From: Komarekiella atlantica HA4396-MV6
Lineage (GTDB): Bacteria > Cyanobacteriota > Cyanobacteriia > Cyanobacteriales > Nostocaceae
Direction: 5' to 3'
Length of the DNA: 64,000 bases
Assembly (NCBI GenBank): GCA_019359395.1
Contig: JAHHHK010000005.1
Coordinates: 1-64,000 of the forward strand
This document shows positions 56,130 to 64,000 of the stretch, piece by piece (position 1 is the stretch's first letter; every line of letters starts with the position of its first letter). The notes under the pieces are model-generated. The model made no database searches, had not been told where the DNA came from, and saw nothing but the letters and a program-made list of their open reading frames with translations. Made by a program: the position numbers and the translations under genes.

Positions 56130-56312
56130 TCATTTAACCAATTTATGACGTTCGGATACTTCTGAGTTGTCAGCTGGAATAGAGCGGATTAATTCCCGAA
56201 TAACATCGGTTGCGGCTCTGCCTGTTATTTTGCAGTATTGTTCAAGTTTCTCTACCTCCCCTGAAGTGAGATTTACTGTGAGTCGTTTAATAGCCCATTT
56301 TTTATTATTCAT
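56130..56312 (-). CDS. Ribbon-helix-helix protein 2
   Basis: The 60-residue protein shows KRLTVNLTSGEVEKLEQYC and ATDVIRELIRSI, closely patterned on the downstream gene (strand, turn, helix with the shared DVxRELIR core). The two are likely related by duplication and may bind DNA as homo- or heterodimers. No associated operon target is visible. Confidence 0.65.
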   Translation of the reverse strand: MNNKKWAIKRLTVNLTSGEVEKLEQYCKITGRAATDVIRELIRSIPADNSEVSERHKLVK

Positions 56313-56891
56313 AGTTTACTCTTACAATCACGCCTGGAGAATGTGTGTATTAGAATCATCCACAAATAGATGAGTTTTTTCCAAAACAAGTGTTAGTCGC
56401 GTAAAAAATCTGAAAACAAAGTGTCGTTAGCCGAAATCTGAGGTTGATGAACTATTAGCAATAACTTCAAACAGAGTCTTTTGCAAGCTCAATAGTTGCT
56501 AATATTGCTCTTTTGACAATTTATCCGTTCACCTATTTTTATATAAATACTCTTTAGAAGTACTTAAAGTTAACATTTGATGTGATTAAGGATACGCGGT
56601 AGTCAAAAGTTAGCTCTACCATTGGTTGTATTGCAAAAACTGGAGATGGTCTGGTGATAAACTGAACGGGAACTTCATATAGAGGATTGTACAATATTAA
56701 AAAGTTATATTGCAGCAATTTTTAGGTTTATTAAGAAGGAGCAGGGGTAGGGGGAAAGGGGAAAAGGTAAAAACTGAGTATTTTGTGGGCGAAAAAATCC
56801 TTGTTTTGAAAAGTGACGCTCATTCCTTGCTTGCTGACGGGTTTGAGCCTCATAAGGTGACTTACGAGCGTATGCTTGATTATCTGTAATA
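56313..56891. other. Gap between RHH gene and mfd with a weak ORF
   Basis: 579 bp. A minus-strand frame at 56705-56905 would encode a 66-residue basic protein starting [20 protein letters not shown], beginning 14 bp inside the end of mfd; its end is in CCCCTACCCCTGCTCC spacer repeat. Its status is uncertain. No terminator is obvious. Confidence 0.3.
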
Positions 56892-59800
56892 TTAGATTGT
56901 GACAACAGCTACCTCTGGAATTGCACCCTGCATTTTGCTCAAAGCGTCAATGAGACTTTGCAATTGTTTATCTGCTTTGAGAACTGCTAAGCCGCGTACT
57001 GTGACTTTACCAGGTGAGTAGACAAAACGGGATTTGAGATTTTCTGGTAAATTTGCTGCCAATAAATTCCAAGCTGGTTCTTCCATTGGTGTTTCTAAAA
57101 TGATGTGCTGCTTATTTTCTGGTTTAATGCGGCTAAATCCTAATTTTTTCGCTAGTTGTTTGAGTTCCATCACGCGCAAAAGTTGACTAGCAGATACAGG
57201 TATAGCACCATAGCGATCGCTCCATTCCCCAGCAATTTGGGTTAATTCTTCTTGAGATTTAGCTGTTGCTACCGCACGGTATGCACTCATCTTTTGATCC
57301 AAATCGGTAATGTAATCTGCTGGGATGAACGCTGTCAGGTTGAGGTCAATCTGAGTATCATCCACTTGGGGAATTTCTTGGCCGCGGATTTCTCGAATTG
57401 CTTCTTCTAGCATTTCCATATACAAATCAAAACCGATCGCATCCATTTGACCAGATTGTTCTGCACCTAACAAGTTACCCACACCCCGGATTTCCATATC
57501 GCGCATTGCTAGCTGATATCCAGAACCTAGCTGGGTGAATTCTTGAATCGCTCGTAACCTTTGCCGTGCCGCATCAGATAATGTCCGCTGTTTTGGATAG
57601 AATAGCCAAGCGTGAGCCTGAATCCCAGCACGTCCCACACGTCCACGTAACTGATACAACTGCGCCAACCCAAAGCGATGAGCATCTTCAATTAAAATGG
57701 TGTTGACTCGCGGGATGTCCAAGCCAGATTCAATAATTGTCGTACAAACAAGAATATCAGCATCACCATTGCTGAAAGTAATCATGGTTGATTCTAATTG
57801 ACTTTCATCCATTTGACCGTGAGCGATCGCAAACCTTCCCCCCGGTATCATCTCCCGCAAACTTGCTGTTGTCTCTTCAATTCCCTCAACTCGTGGGACT
57901 ACATAAAACACCTGTCCGCCTCTATCTAGTTCTTGGCGAATCGCACTACGGACACTTTCTGGGTTCAGCGGTGCTAAATGGGTTTTAATTGGGCGTCTGG
58001 TGGGGGGTGGTGTGGTAATCAAACTCATTTCCCGAATACCCGACAAAGACATGTACAGAGTCCGGGGAATCGGTGTGGCGGAGAGAGTCAGCACGTCAAC
58101 CTGAGTTTTCAAACTTTTAATTTTCTCTTTTTGGTTCACTCCAAACCGCTGTTCTTCATCCACCACCAATAGTCCTAAATCCCGGAAGGCTACGCCTTTA
58201 CCCAAAAGTTGGTGCGTCCCGACAACTATATCTAATTCACCAGTTGCTAATCGTTTTTGAATATCGCGGCGTTCTTCAGCGGTACGGAAACGGTTGAGTA
58301 AACCGACATTCACGGGGTAGGGAGAAAAGCGTTCTTTGAGAGTGTGGTAGTGTTGCTGAGTCAGGATAGTAGTCGGTGCAAGTAAGGCGACTTGTTTTCC
58401 AGAAGTGACAGCTTTAAAAATAGCGCGAATTGCCACTTCTGTTTTTCCGAAACCAACATCCCCACAAACTAAGCGATCCATTGGGCGATCGCTTTCCATG
58501 TCGCGTTTAACATCTTGTACAGCTTTGAGCTGATCTGTTGTTGGTTGGTAGGGGAAAGAATCTTCCATCTCTTCTTGCCAAGGCATATCACCTGGGTAGC
58601 TAAAACCTTGTTGTTGCGATCGCGCTGCATAGAGTTTCAGCAAGTCTACCGCCAACTTCTTAATGGCTTTGCGGACTTTGTTCTTGGTATTTTCCCAAGC
58701 TTTACCAGTCATCTTGTTGAGTTCTGGTGCTTTATCGGCTGTGCTGCGAAACCGAGATAGCGCACCTACTTGATCGGCTGCAACTCTAAGCAACCCGTCA
58801 GCATACTGCACGACCAAATAATCACGGGTTTCGTCATTAATCGTCAAACTTTCTAACTTGACAAATTTACCAACCCCGTGGTTACGGTGAACTACATAAT
58901 CGCCTGGACGCAGCTTATTGGCATCAACTTGCTTAGAAATAGCTTTGCGGCGTTTGCGGAGATAGCCGGGAGTTGCCAGGGAGTGTTGTCCATAAAATTC
59001 CCGATCAGTGACAACTATCAGCCGATACGTAGGCAAGATAAAGCCTTCTAGCTCAGCCAGACCGGAATATTTGAGAGCTACTGGCGTATGGTTGATTTGG
59101 AGCTTTTCAATCGCTTGGTAGTCGCGGGGATTAGGAATAAACTGCGCGGGACAGTCATGCTCTTGCAATAGAGATACAGAACGCGAAGGCTGAGCAGAAA
59201 TCAGCCAGCTAGAGAAATTGCGATCGCGCTCTTGGCGGATAGTTTCAGCTAATTTAGCAAACTGATGTGGCGTAACTGGAACAGCTCTGCTAGCCAGATT
59301 AATTCCACTATTTTCCTCTGATAGTTCCGATAAATATAATGTTTTAAATTTTGCAACCTCAGCCAAACAGTCATCAAATGAACGATGGATTTTTGGTAAT
59401 TGGCTGGATTCTCCAGTTACAGATCGCCATTGTTCTTCGGCATTTTCCACCCAGCGATCGCTGTGAGCATGGCACTGTTCTGGCTCATCAATGGCAATCA
59501 GAGTGTTTTCTGGTAAGTAGTCTAGAAGGGAGGCTGGTTGATCGAAAGCTAACCCCAAAAAGCGACGACTACCCTCTACAAGTGCTGAGTCCTCGGTGTC
59601 GTCGGGGCACGGCAATGCCTTGCCCCTACTGAGTGATGCCATGACGATGGGAGCGAAGCTAGTAGGAGTCAGAACTAGCTGGTCAATTTTATCAAGTGCT
59701 GAACGTTGAGTTGCTGGGTCAAATTCCCGGATTTGCTCAATTTCGTCACCAAACCATTCCAGCCGCACTGGTAACTCAGATGAAACCGGGAACACATCAA

Positions 59801-60455
59801 CAATATCGCCGCGCCGACTCCATTGTCCTTCTGTTTCTACCAAAGGCACTCGCTCATATCCCAAAATCGTAATTTTCTCACTGAAGCTATTTAGATCAAC
59901 TTCCATCCCCCGCTTCAAAGTCAAGCAAAAGGATGTAAAAGCCTCTGGTGGTGGTAAGTGCTGTTGCAGAGCCACTTGAGTAGCGACAATCGCCAAAGGT
60001 CGCTTCGCTCCGGGATTAGGGATTGGGGAACTCGGGGCCCCCTTTGGGGATAAGGGGCAATGGGGATTAGGAAGAGTTTTACTCAGTTCCCAGTCCCCAG
60101 CCCCTAGTCCCAAGTCCCCAGTTACTAAATCCGCCAATACTTGCATTTGTCCCCAACTCATCTCGGTTTCGGGGTCAAAGGGTTCGTAGGGTGAAGCTTC
60201 GGAGGTAGGGTAAAAATATACACTCCTCCATCCCATTGCCTCCAATTGTGCGTAAACGCGTCCAGCTTCCTCTAGAGTGGCGCAGACTACAAACAAATTT
60301 TTGCCTTCAGTTTGTGCTAACGCCGAAGCCACTAAGCCTTTAGGCAGGCGGGGAATACCATTTAACCGTAGTTCTTGTTGTCGATTAAGCTTAGAAATAA
60401 ATTCAGTGGTGAGTGGCGATCGCGCCAAAGCACGCACAATAGAAGAAAATGCCAT
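56892..60455 (-). CDS. mfd: Transcription-repair coupling factor
   Basis: The 1187-residue Mfd (start at ATG 60455, [14 protein letters not shown]) dislodges stalled RNA polymerase and recruits UvrA. UvrB-like N-terminal region is followed by the RNA polymerase-interacting domain (about 555-640: [17 protein letters not shown]), helicase motor with Walker [19 protein letters not shown] and DEEQRFGV, and the TRG motif and C-terminal TRCF domain. About residues 115-165 ([20 protein letters not shown]) form an insertion of repeat-like sequence not expected in the family. An upstream GTG at 60512 could add 19 residues. Confidence 0.95.
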   Translation of the reverse strand: MAFSSIVRALARSPLTTEFISKLNRQQELRLNGIPRLPKGLVASALAQTEGKNLFVVCATLEEAGRVYAQLEAMGWRSVYFYPTSEASPYEPFDPETEMSWGQMQVLADLVTGDLGLGAGDWELSKTLPNPHCPLSPKGAPSSPIPNPGAKRPLAIVATQVALQQHLPPPEAFTSFCLTLKRGMEVDLNSFSEKITILGYERVPLVETEGQWSRRGDIVDVFPVSSELPVRLEWFGDEIEQIREFDPATQRSALDKIDQLVLTPTSFAPIVMASLSRGKALPCPDDTEDSALVEGSRRFLGLAFDQPASLLDYLPENTLIAIDEPEQCHAHSDRWVENAEEQWRSVTGESSQLPKIHRSFDDCLAEVAKFKTLYLSELSEENSGINLASRAVPVTPHQFAKLAETIRQERDRNFSSWLISAQPSRSVSLLQEHDCPAQFIPNPRDYQAIEKLQINHTPVALKYSGLAELEGFILPTYRLIVVTDREFYGQHSLATPGYLRKRRKAISKQVDANKLRPGDYVVHRNHGVGKFVKLESLTINDETRDYLVVQYADGLLRVAADQVGALSRFRSTADKAPELNKMTGKAWENTKNKVRKAIKKLAVDLLKLYAARSQQQGFSYPGDMPWQEEMEDSFPYQPTTDQLKAVQDVKRDMESDRPMDRLVCGDVGFGKTEVAIRAIFKAVTSGKQVALLAPTTILTQQHYHTLKERFSPYPVNVGLLNRFRTAEERRDIQKRLATGELDIVVGTHQLLGKGVAFRDLGLLVVDEEQRFGVNQKEKIKSLKTQVDVLTLSATPIPRTLYMSLSGIREMSLITTPPPTRRPIKTHLAPLNPESVRSAIRQELDRGGQVFYVVPRVEGIEETTASLREMIPGGRFAIAHGQMDESQLESTMITFSNGDADILVCTTIIESGLDIPRVNTILIEDAHRFGLAQLYQLRGRVGRAGIQAHAWLFYPKQRTLSDAARQRLRAIQEFTQLGSGYQLAMRDMEIRGVGNLLGAEQSGQMDAIGFDLYMEMLEEAIREIRGQEIPQVDDTQIDLNLTAFIPADYITDLDQKMSAYRAVATAKSQEELTQIAGEWSDRYGAIPVSASQLLRVMELKQLAKKLGFSRIKPENKQHIILETPMEEPAWNLLAANLPENLKSRFVYSPGKVTVRGLAVLKADKQLQSLIDALSKMQGAIPEVAVVTI
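60003..60125. repeat. Repeat-like insertion inside mfd
   Basis: The tract GGGATTAGGGATTGGGGAAC and CCCAGTCCCCAGCCCCTAGT is intergenic-spacer-style repeat. It keeps the reading frame and adds about 40 residues rich in Gly, Pro and Ser. Confidence 0.6.
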
Positions 60456-60692
60456 AAGTTGCTTGTGTGGGAGTCGTAGCAGGTCAGAAAAGATTGAGGC
60501 AGTTATGTCCACTATTTTAAAAGTGTTAACAGCTGTCTCATTCTTTCTGTGGAAGAATAATGCATAACTACTAAATAAACTGTAGAAATATAACTACTAC
60601 TTTATGTACAGTTAAAGCGTTTATAGAAGCACCTTTAATACTAGATACTAGGGATTAAGCTAAGTTCGCATTGATAAGCGGCAATTTTAAAC

Positions 60693-62021
60693 ATGTCCTC
60701 CACCACTTTGGAAATTTTAATCGTTTTAGTACTCATTATTGCCAATGGTATATTTTCTATGTCTGAGATGGCGGTCGTCTCGGCACGCAAGGTGAGACTA
60801 CAGCAACTTGCCAATCAAGGAGATGCCAAGGCACGAGCAGCATTGAAACTAGCTGAGTCTCCAAATCAATTTTTATCTACTGTTCAGGTCGGAATTACCC
60901 TAATCGGCATACTGACTGGTGCTTTTGGAGGAGCAACAATCGCCAATCGGCTGGTAGTTTATGTGCGGCTTGTTCCCTTTTTGGCGCCTTATAGTGAACC
61001 GATCTCCTTTGGGATCGTAGTTTTGATCATTACCTATTTGTCGCTGATTGTTGGCGAACTTGTGCCGAAGCGTTTGGCATTAAACAACCCAGAAAGAATT
61101 GCAGCTATTGTAGCTATTCCGATGCGAGCTTTGGCGGCGATCGCTTCCCCAATGGTGTATCTTTTAAGTGCCTCAACAGATATGGTACTACGAGTGTTAG
61201 GCATTACTCCTTCTACTGAGCCGCAAGTCACCGAGGAAGAAATCAAAATTTTAATCGAGCAAGGTACTGAGGCGGGAACCTTCGAGGAAGCCGAACAGGA
61301 TATGGTGGAGCGAGTCTTTCGCTTAGGCGATCGCCCTGTCAGCTACTTGATGACACCCCGTCCCGATATAGTCTGGCTAGACTTAGACGACTCTCCCGAA
61401 GAAAACCGTCACAAGATGGTTGATAGTGCCTATTCCCGGTATCCAGTTTGTCAAGGGGGCCTTGACAATGTGCTGGGGATTATCCCCGTTACAGACTTAT
61501 TAGCTCGCAGTTTTCGAGGTGAACCACTAGATTTGACCGTAGGATTACGACAGCCCGTATTTGTCCCAGAAAGTACCCGTGGCTTAAAAGTTTTGGAATT
61601 GTTCAAACAAACCATCACTCACATGGCAGTGGTAGTAGATGAATACGGCGTGATTCAAGGATTAGTCACTCTCAACGACATCATGAGCGAAATCGTGGGA
61701 GATGTTCCTTCCACAGATGGGCAAGACCAACCACAAGCTGTACAAAGAGAAGATGGTTCCTGGCTATTGGATGGGATGTTGCCTGTAGAAGAGTTTTTGG
61801 AACTATTCGGTATGGAAGAGTGGGAATCTGAAGAACGAGGCAGCTATCAAACGTTAGGTGGTTTTGTCATTACTCATTTAGGTCGGATTCCAGCCGCAGC
61901 AGATCATTTTGAATGGCAAGGTATGCGTGTTGAGGTGATGGATATGGATGGCAACCGCGTTGATAAGGTGCTAGTTGTACCAACGGCAAATAAATCAGCG
62001 GATGTTACAAAGTCTGATTAA
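60693..62021 (+). CDS. CNNM/CorC (HlyC-like) membrane transporter
   Basis: The 442-residue protein has an N-terminal CNNM domain with four membrane segments (about 1-190; VLVLIIANGIFSMSEMAVVS, VGITLIGILTGAFGGATI, LVPKRLALNNPERIAAIVAI), a CBS pair (about 205-335; YLMTPRPDIVWLDLDDSPEE), and a C-terminal transporter-associated domain (about 350-430). Family members export Mg2+ or Co2+. Length is typical. Nothing nearby suggests its ion. Confidence 0.92.
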   Translation: MSSTTLEILIVLVLIIANGIFSMSEMAVVSARKVRLQQLANQGDAKARAALKLAESPNQFLSTVQVGITLIGILTGAFGGATIANRLVVYVRLVPFLAPYSEPISFGIVVLIITYLSLIVGELVPKRLALNNPERIAAIVAIPMRALAAIASPMVYLLSASTDMVLRVLGITPSTEPQVTEEEIKILIEQGTEAGTFEEAEQDMVERVFRLGDRPVSYLMTPRPDIVWLDLDDSPEENRHKMVDSAYSRYPVCQGGLDNVLGIIPVTDLLARSFRGEPLDLTVGLRQPVFVPESTRGLKVLELFKQTITHMAVVVDEYGVIQGLVTLNDIMSEIVGDVPSTDGQDQPQAVQREDGSWLLDGMLPVEEFLELFGMEEWESEERGSYQTLGGFVITHLGRIPAAADHFEWQGMRVEVMDMDGNRVDKVLVVPTANKSADVTKSD

Positions 62022-62103
62022 CTGGGGATTGGGAAAAGATGAAGGGGAAGGCAGACAGGAGTCAAAATAATTACTAATTCGTAATTCGTAGTTACTAAGA
62101 CTA

Positions 62104-62312
62104 GCCCTTTCAAGGTGACTCGTAAAATCTGTCTTTTCTCTCTGTGTCCTTTGCGCCTCTGCGGTTCAAAAGTCATTTATTTAACCACAGCGAGAAGTCT
62201 GAGCGGAGGTTTCCTCCGATCAGAACTTCTCAAGACAGAGGCACAGAGAACACGGAGAGAAGAGATTAAAAAGAGATTTTTTGAGCAAAATGTTGATCCA
62301 CCTTGAAAGGGT
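62104..62312. mobile_element. MITE family B, copy 2 (about 209 bp)
   Basis: The ends GCCCTTTCAAGGTG (62104) and CACCTTGAAAGGGT (to 62312) are inverted repeats related to the copy at 42066. Inside are arms CTCTGTGTCCTTTGCGCCTC and GAGGCACAGAGAACACGGAG, and a nested GCGAGAAGT..ACTTCTCAAGACAG repeat related to that at 27467. TA precedes the left end; the right end has TGA. Confidence 0.7.
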
Positions 62313-62321
62313 TGATCCCTT

Positions 62322-63503
62322 TTAAGTCCGAGATAAACGTTTAACAGGTTCACCCGCTAGCATTTGATGCGCTTGTTCTAGGATTTGGGGGATTTTATCA
62401 GCGTGGGGACTGTTTGATAGACATTGCCATAGGTCGAGTTCATTTAGTTGGTCTGCTTTGTTGCCAGGGAACCAATGACTGCCGTTACCTAGCAGGTTGT
62501 AACGCATTTTGGCATACTCTACCAGATCGTAGGCGATCGCTAAATTCCACAGCCACAAAATCACCCGAATATTTACCTCACCTGGAGTTTGCTCAAAGGT
62601 GGGTAAATTAGTCTGCCAGGTTTTCACCCAATCTTCTCCCAAAGTGGCCATTGCTTCTGCTTCCAACCGTGCCACAATTGGTGACAAAATTTCTGATGCG
62701 TTATCCAGCAACTCTAATGTTTTCAGGTGTTCATCAAAATCTTGTGGCTTAGCAGCTCCCAAGCTTAAGGTATGCACTTGTTGATGACTCAAACAAAACA
62801 AATCATTAAAAACCATCGGACTTAAGGGAGCACAGAGTTTTACTAACTTCTGCGGTGGTTGATAAAGCATTCCCCCTTTATCAGATGGGCTAATAATAAA
62901 CACCCCCATATCATGGCGTTTAGCTGCTTCAATTGCCGCCCAATTCCATTGATTAATGTAGTACCAGTGCAGGTTAACGTAATCAAATTGGTTAGTATTA
63001 ATCGCTTGCACAATCGTATCTGTTGAGCCGTGTGTCGAAAAGCCGATAAATCTCACCTTTCCCTCGGCTTGCAACTGCTGCGCCACTTCCAAACAACCAC
63101 CGGGGCGGATGCTGTAATCTAATGACTCAGCATGGTTGATGCCGTGCAACCCTAGTAGGTCAACATAATCTAGCTGGAGGTTTCGCAGTGATAGCTCAAA
63201 TGTCTTGCGGAACTGTTTTGCATCTACCTGTGGTTCAATTTTTGTTTGCACAATCAATTGTTCACGGGGAAACTTGGGCAATATTCTCCCTAACTGCATT
63301 TCAGAAGTGCCATAACCACGAGCAGTTTCAATATGATTAATGCCCACCTCAACTGCTCGTCTAATAGTCGCTTCAAGATTTGCCTGGTTGTCGGTAGGAA
63401 TTTCCCAAGCGGGAACATCCTGCCATTTGAACTGGTATCTCATACCACCGCAGGAAAACACTGGCATCTGTAATTCTGTGCGCCCAAATCGTCTGTATAG
63501 CAT
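62322..63503 (-). CDS. Aldo-keto reductase
   Basis: The 393-residue NAD(P)H-dependent reductase has the start RRFGRTELQMPVFSCGGMRY, catalytic Tyr in HIETARGYGTSEMQLGR, Lys in VQTKI and His in LGLHGIN. The C-terminal third (about 290-393), lacking iron-sulfur Cys clusters, is a helical extension. It likely reduces small aldehydes or ketones; the substrate is not known. It ends ten bases from MITE B copy 2. Confidence 0.9.
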   Translation of the reverse strand: MLYRRFGRTELQMPVFSCGGMRYQFKWQDVPAWEIPTDNQANLEATIRRAVEVGINHIETARGYGTSEMQLGRILPKFPREQLIVQTKIEPQVDAKQFRKTFELSLRNLQLDYVDLLGLHGINHAESLDYSIRPGGCLEVAQQLQAEGKVRFIGFSTHGSTDTIVQAINTNQFDYVNLHWYYINQWNWAAIEAAKRHDMGVFIISPSDKGGMLYQPPQKLVKLCAPLSPMVFNDLFCLSHQQVHTLSLGAAKPQDFDEHLKTLELLDNASEILSPIVARLEAEAMATLGEDWVKTWQTNLPTFEQTPGEVNIRVILWLWNLAIAYDLVEYAKMRYNLLGNGSHWFPGNKADQLNELDLWQCLSNSPHADKIPQILEQAHQMLAGEPVKRLSRT

Positions 63504-63606
63504 TAGTGAATTTTTAATTACTTCCCAAATTAAAATCTAAAGGTTTTAAATATAAAATTGCACTACTGGACTGACACAGCTAAATTAGTGCATTAGCTTT
63601 CCTCTT

Positions 63607-63656
63607 GTGGGATGGACGTCTCGCCCGTCCGGTGCGGGCGCTCATCCCACACTACA
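63607..63656. repeat. Hairpin repeat GTGGGATGGACG..CATCCCAC
   Basis: CTTGTGGGATGGACGTC and GGGCGCTCATCCCACACTAC form a large palindrome around GCCCGTCCGGTGCGGGC. A second hairpin with AAACCCAAC..GGGTTTCC lies at 63695-63735. Both belong to the dispersed repeats usual in Nostoc genomes; no gene lies in the last 500 bp of the window. Confidence 0.75.
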
Positions 63657-63811
63657 AGAAAATTTATTACAACAATTTAGTAGTTGAGCAACGTGAAACC
63701 CAACATCGATAAGGTTTTTGGGTTTCCTTACGTCAACCCAACCTACATTTTTTTTTGCAACAATTTAAGCTTGTTACGCCACTATGAAACTAGTGTTTTA
63801 GTGTAGAACAC

Positions 63812-64000
63812 AAAGTTCCGAGTTCCGAGCACGAAGTTCCGAGTTCTGAGCACGAAGTTCCGAGTTCTGAGCACAAAATTCCAAGTTCCGAGCACGAAGT
63901 TCCGAGTTCTGAGCACGAAGTTCCGAGTTCTGAGCACGAAGTTCCAAGTTCCGAGCACGAAGTTCCAAGTTCCGAGCACGAAGTTCCGAGTTCTGAGCAC
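63812..64000 (+). repeat. 21-bp tandem repeat, nine units, reaching the window edge
   Basis: Units such as GAAGTTCCGAGTTCTGAGCAC repeat with strict 21-bp period; GAGCAC occurs at 63827 and every 21 bases to 63995. Each unit can be seen as three 7-bp steps (GTTCCGA GTTCTGA GCACGAA), linking it to the short tandemly repeated repetitive sequences of heterocystous cyanobacteria. It continues past the window. Confidence 0.93.

Noticed and set aside
63782-64000. 72-codon minus-strand ORF with RNFVLGTW repeats
   Set aside because: Translation of the 21-bp tandem repeat.
1-64000. tRNA or rRNA genes
   Set aside because: No T-loop-like GGTTCGAATC pattern with matching arms or rRNA segment was found by eye; a covariance-model search would be decisive.

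Overview
The window is chromosomal DNA of a filamentous, Nostoc-like cyanobacterium. Evidence: many HIP1 octamers (GCGATCGC), cyanobacterial or plastid-type genes (petN, a psaJ-like gene, ycf46, split pntA/pntB, lrtA, a GUN4-domain gene, a PCP_red-domain gene, a CBS-CP12 fusion, a CYP110-like P450), and intergenic regions packed with short palindromic repeats and small non-coding mobile elements. The assignment to Nostocales is inference from gene content and repeat style. No rRNA, tRNA or CRISPR array was recognised.

Layout. 1-0.6 kb: remnant of an EAL-domain gene. 0.7-6.75 kb (minus): the conserved run rpmH, rnpA, PH-domain gene, yidC, jag, DUF177 gene, ycf46, SH3-domain gene, which links ribosomal protein L34 and RNase P to membrane protein insertion. 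6.9-11.1 kb: a DUF2808 secreted protein, then the three-gene proton-translocating transhydrogenase. 11.2-14.7 kb: GUN4-domain protein, PIN toxin-antitoxin pair, petN with a 54-residue membrane protein, and a DEDDh exonuclease. 14.8-22.9 kb: P450 and aminotransferase, YjbQ, lipB, lrtA, PrxQ-type peroxiredoxin, HtpX-type protease. 23-31 kb: a patchy accessory-looking stretch with PCP_red, Trypco1, SWIM, membrane/PLD-like, glycine-rich-domain-like and SNF2 helicase genes, plus mobile elements. 31.9-43.9 kb: pnp, a caspase-fold pseudoenzyme, sat, a ParD/ParE-like pair next to a gene broken by a mobile element, mnmA, a SPOR protein and nnr. 44-50 kb: a second SWIM gene, a solitary psaJ-like gene, a ClC channel, transposase and flavoprotein remnants, a PEP-CTERM protein and a HAD phosphatase. 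50.5-53.1 kb: lptA, lptB and lptF/G, an LPS export cluster. 53.7-63.5 kb: CBS-CP12, a Q/N-rich membrane-anchored protein, two ribbon-helix-helix proteins, mfd, a CNNM/CBS transporter and an aldo-keto reductase. The window ends inside a 21-bp tandem repeat.

The most informative observations concern repeats. One 121-bp TIR element flanked by TA splits a small gene at 38.7-39.1 kb, and removing the element with one TA restores a continuous 105-codon frame. Related copies lie at 27.15 kb and at the stop codon of the SNF2 helicase. Four protein genes (aminotransferase, SNF2 helicase, SPOR protein, mfd) carry in-frame segments that look like the same intergenic repeat DNA. Biologically interesting single genes are the Tyr/Ser caspase-fold pseudoenzyme, the solitary divergent psaJ, and the SWIM/SNF2 pair split by two unrelated genes. 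No wholly new multi-gene system can be proven from sequence alone; the 24.2-31.2 kb block is the best candidate for a look.
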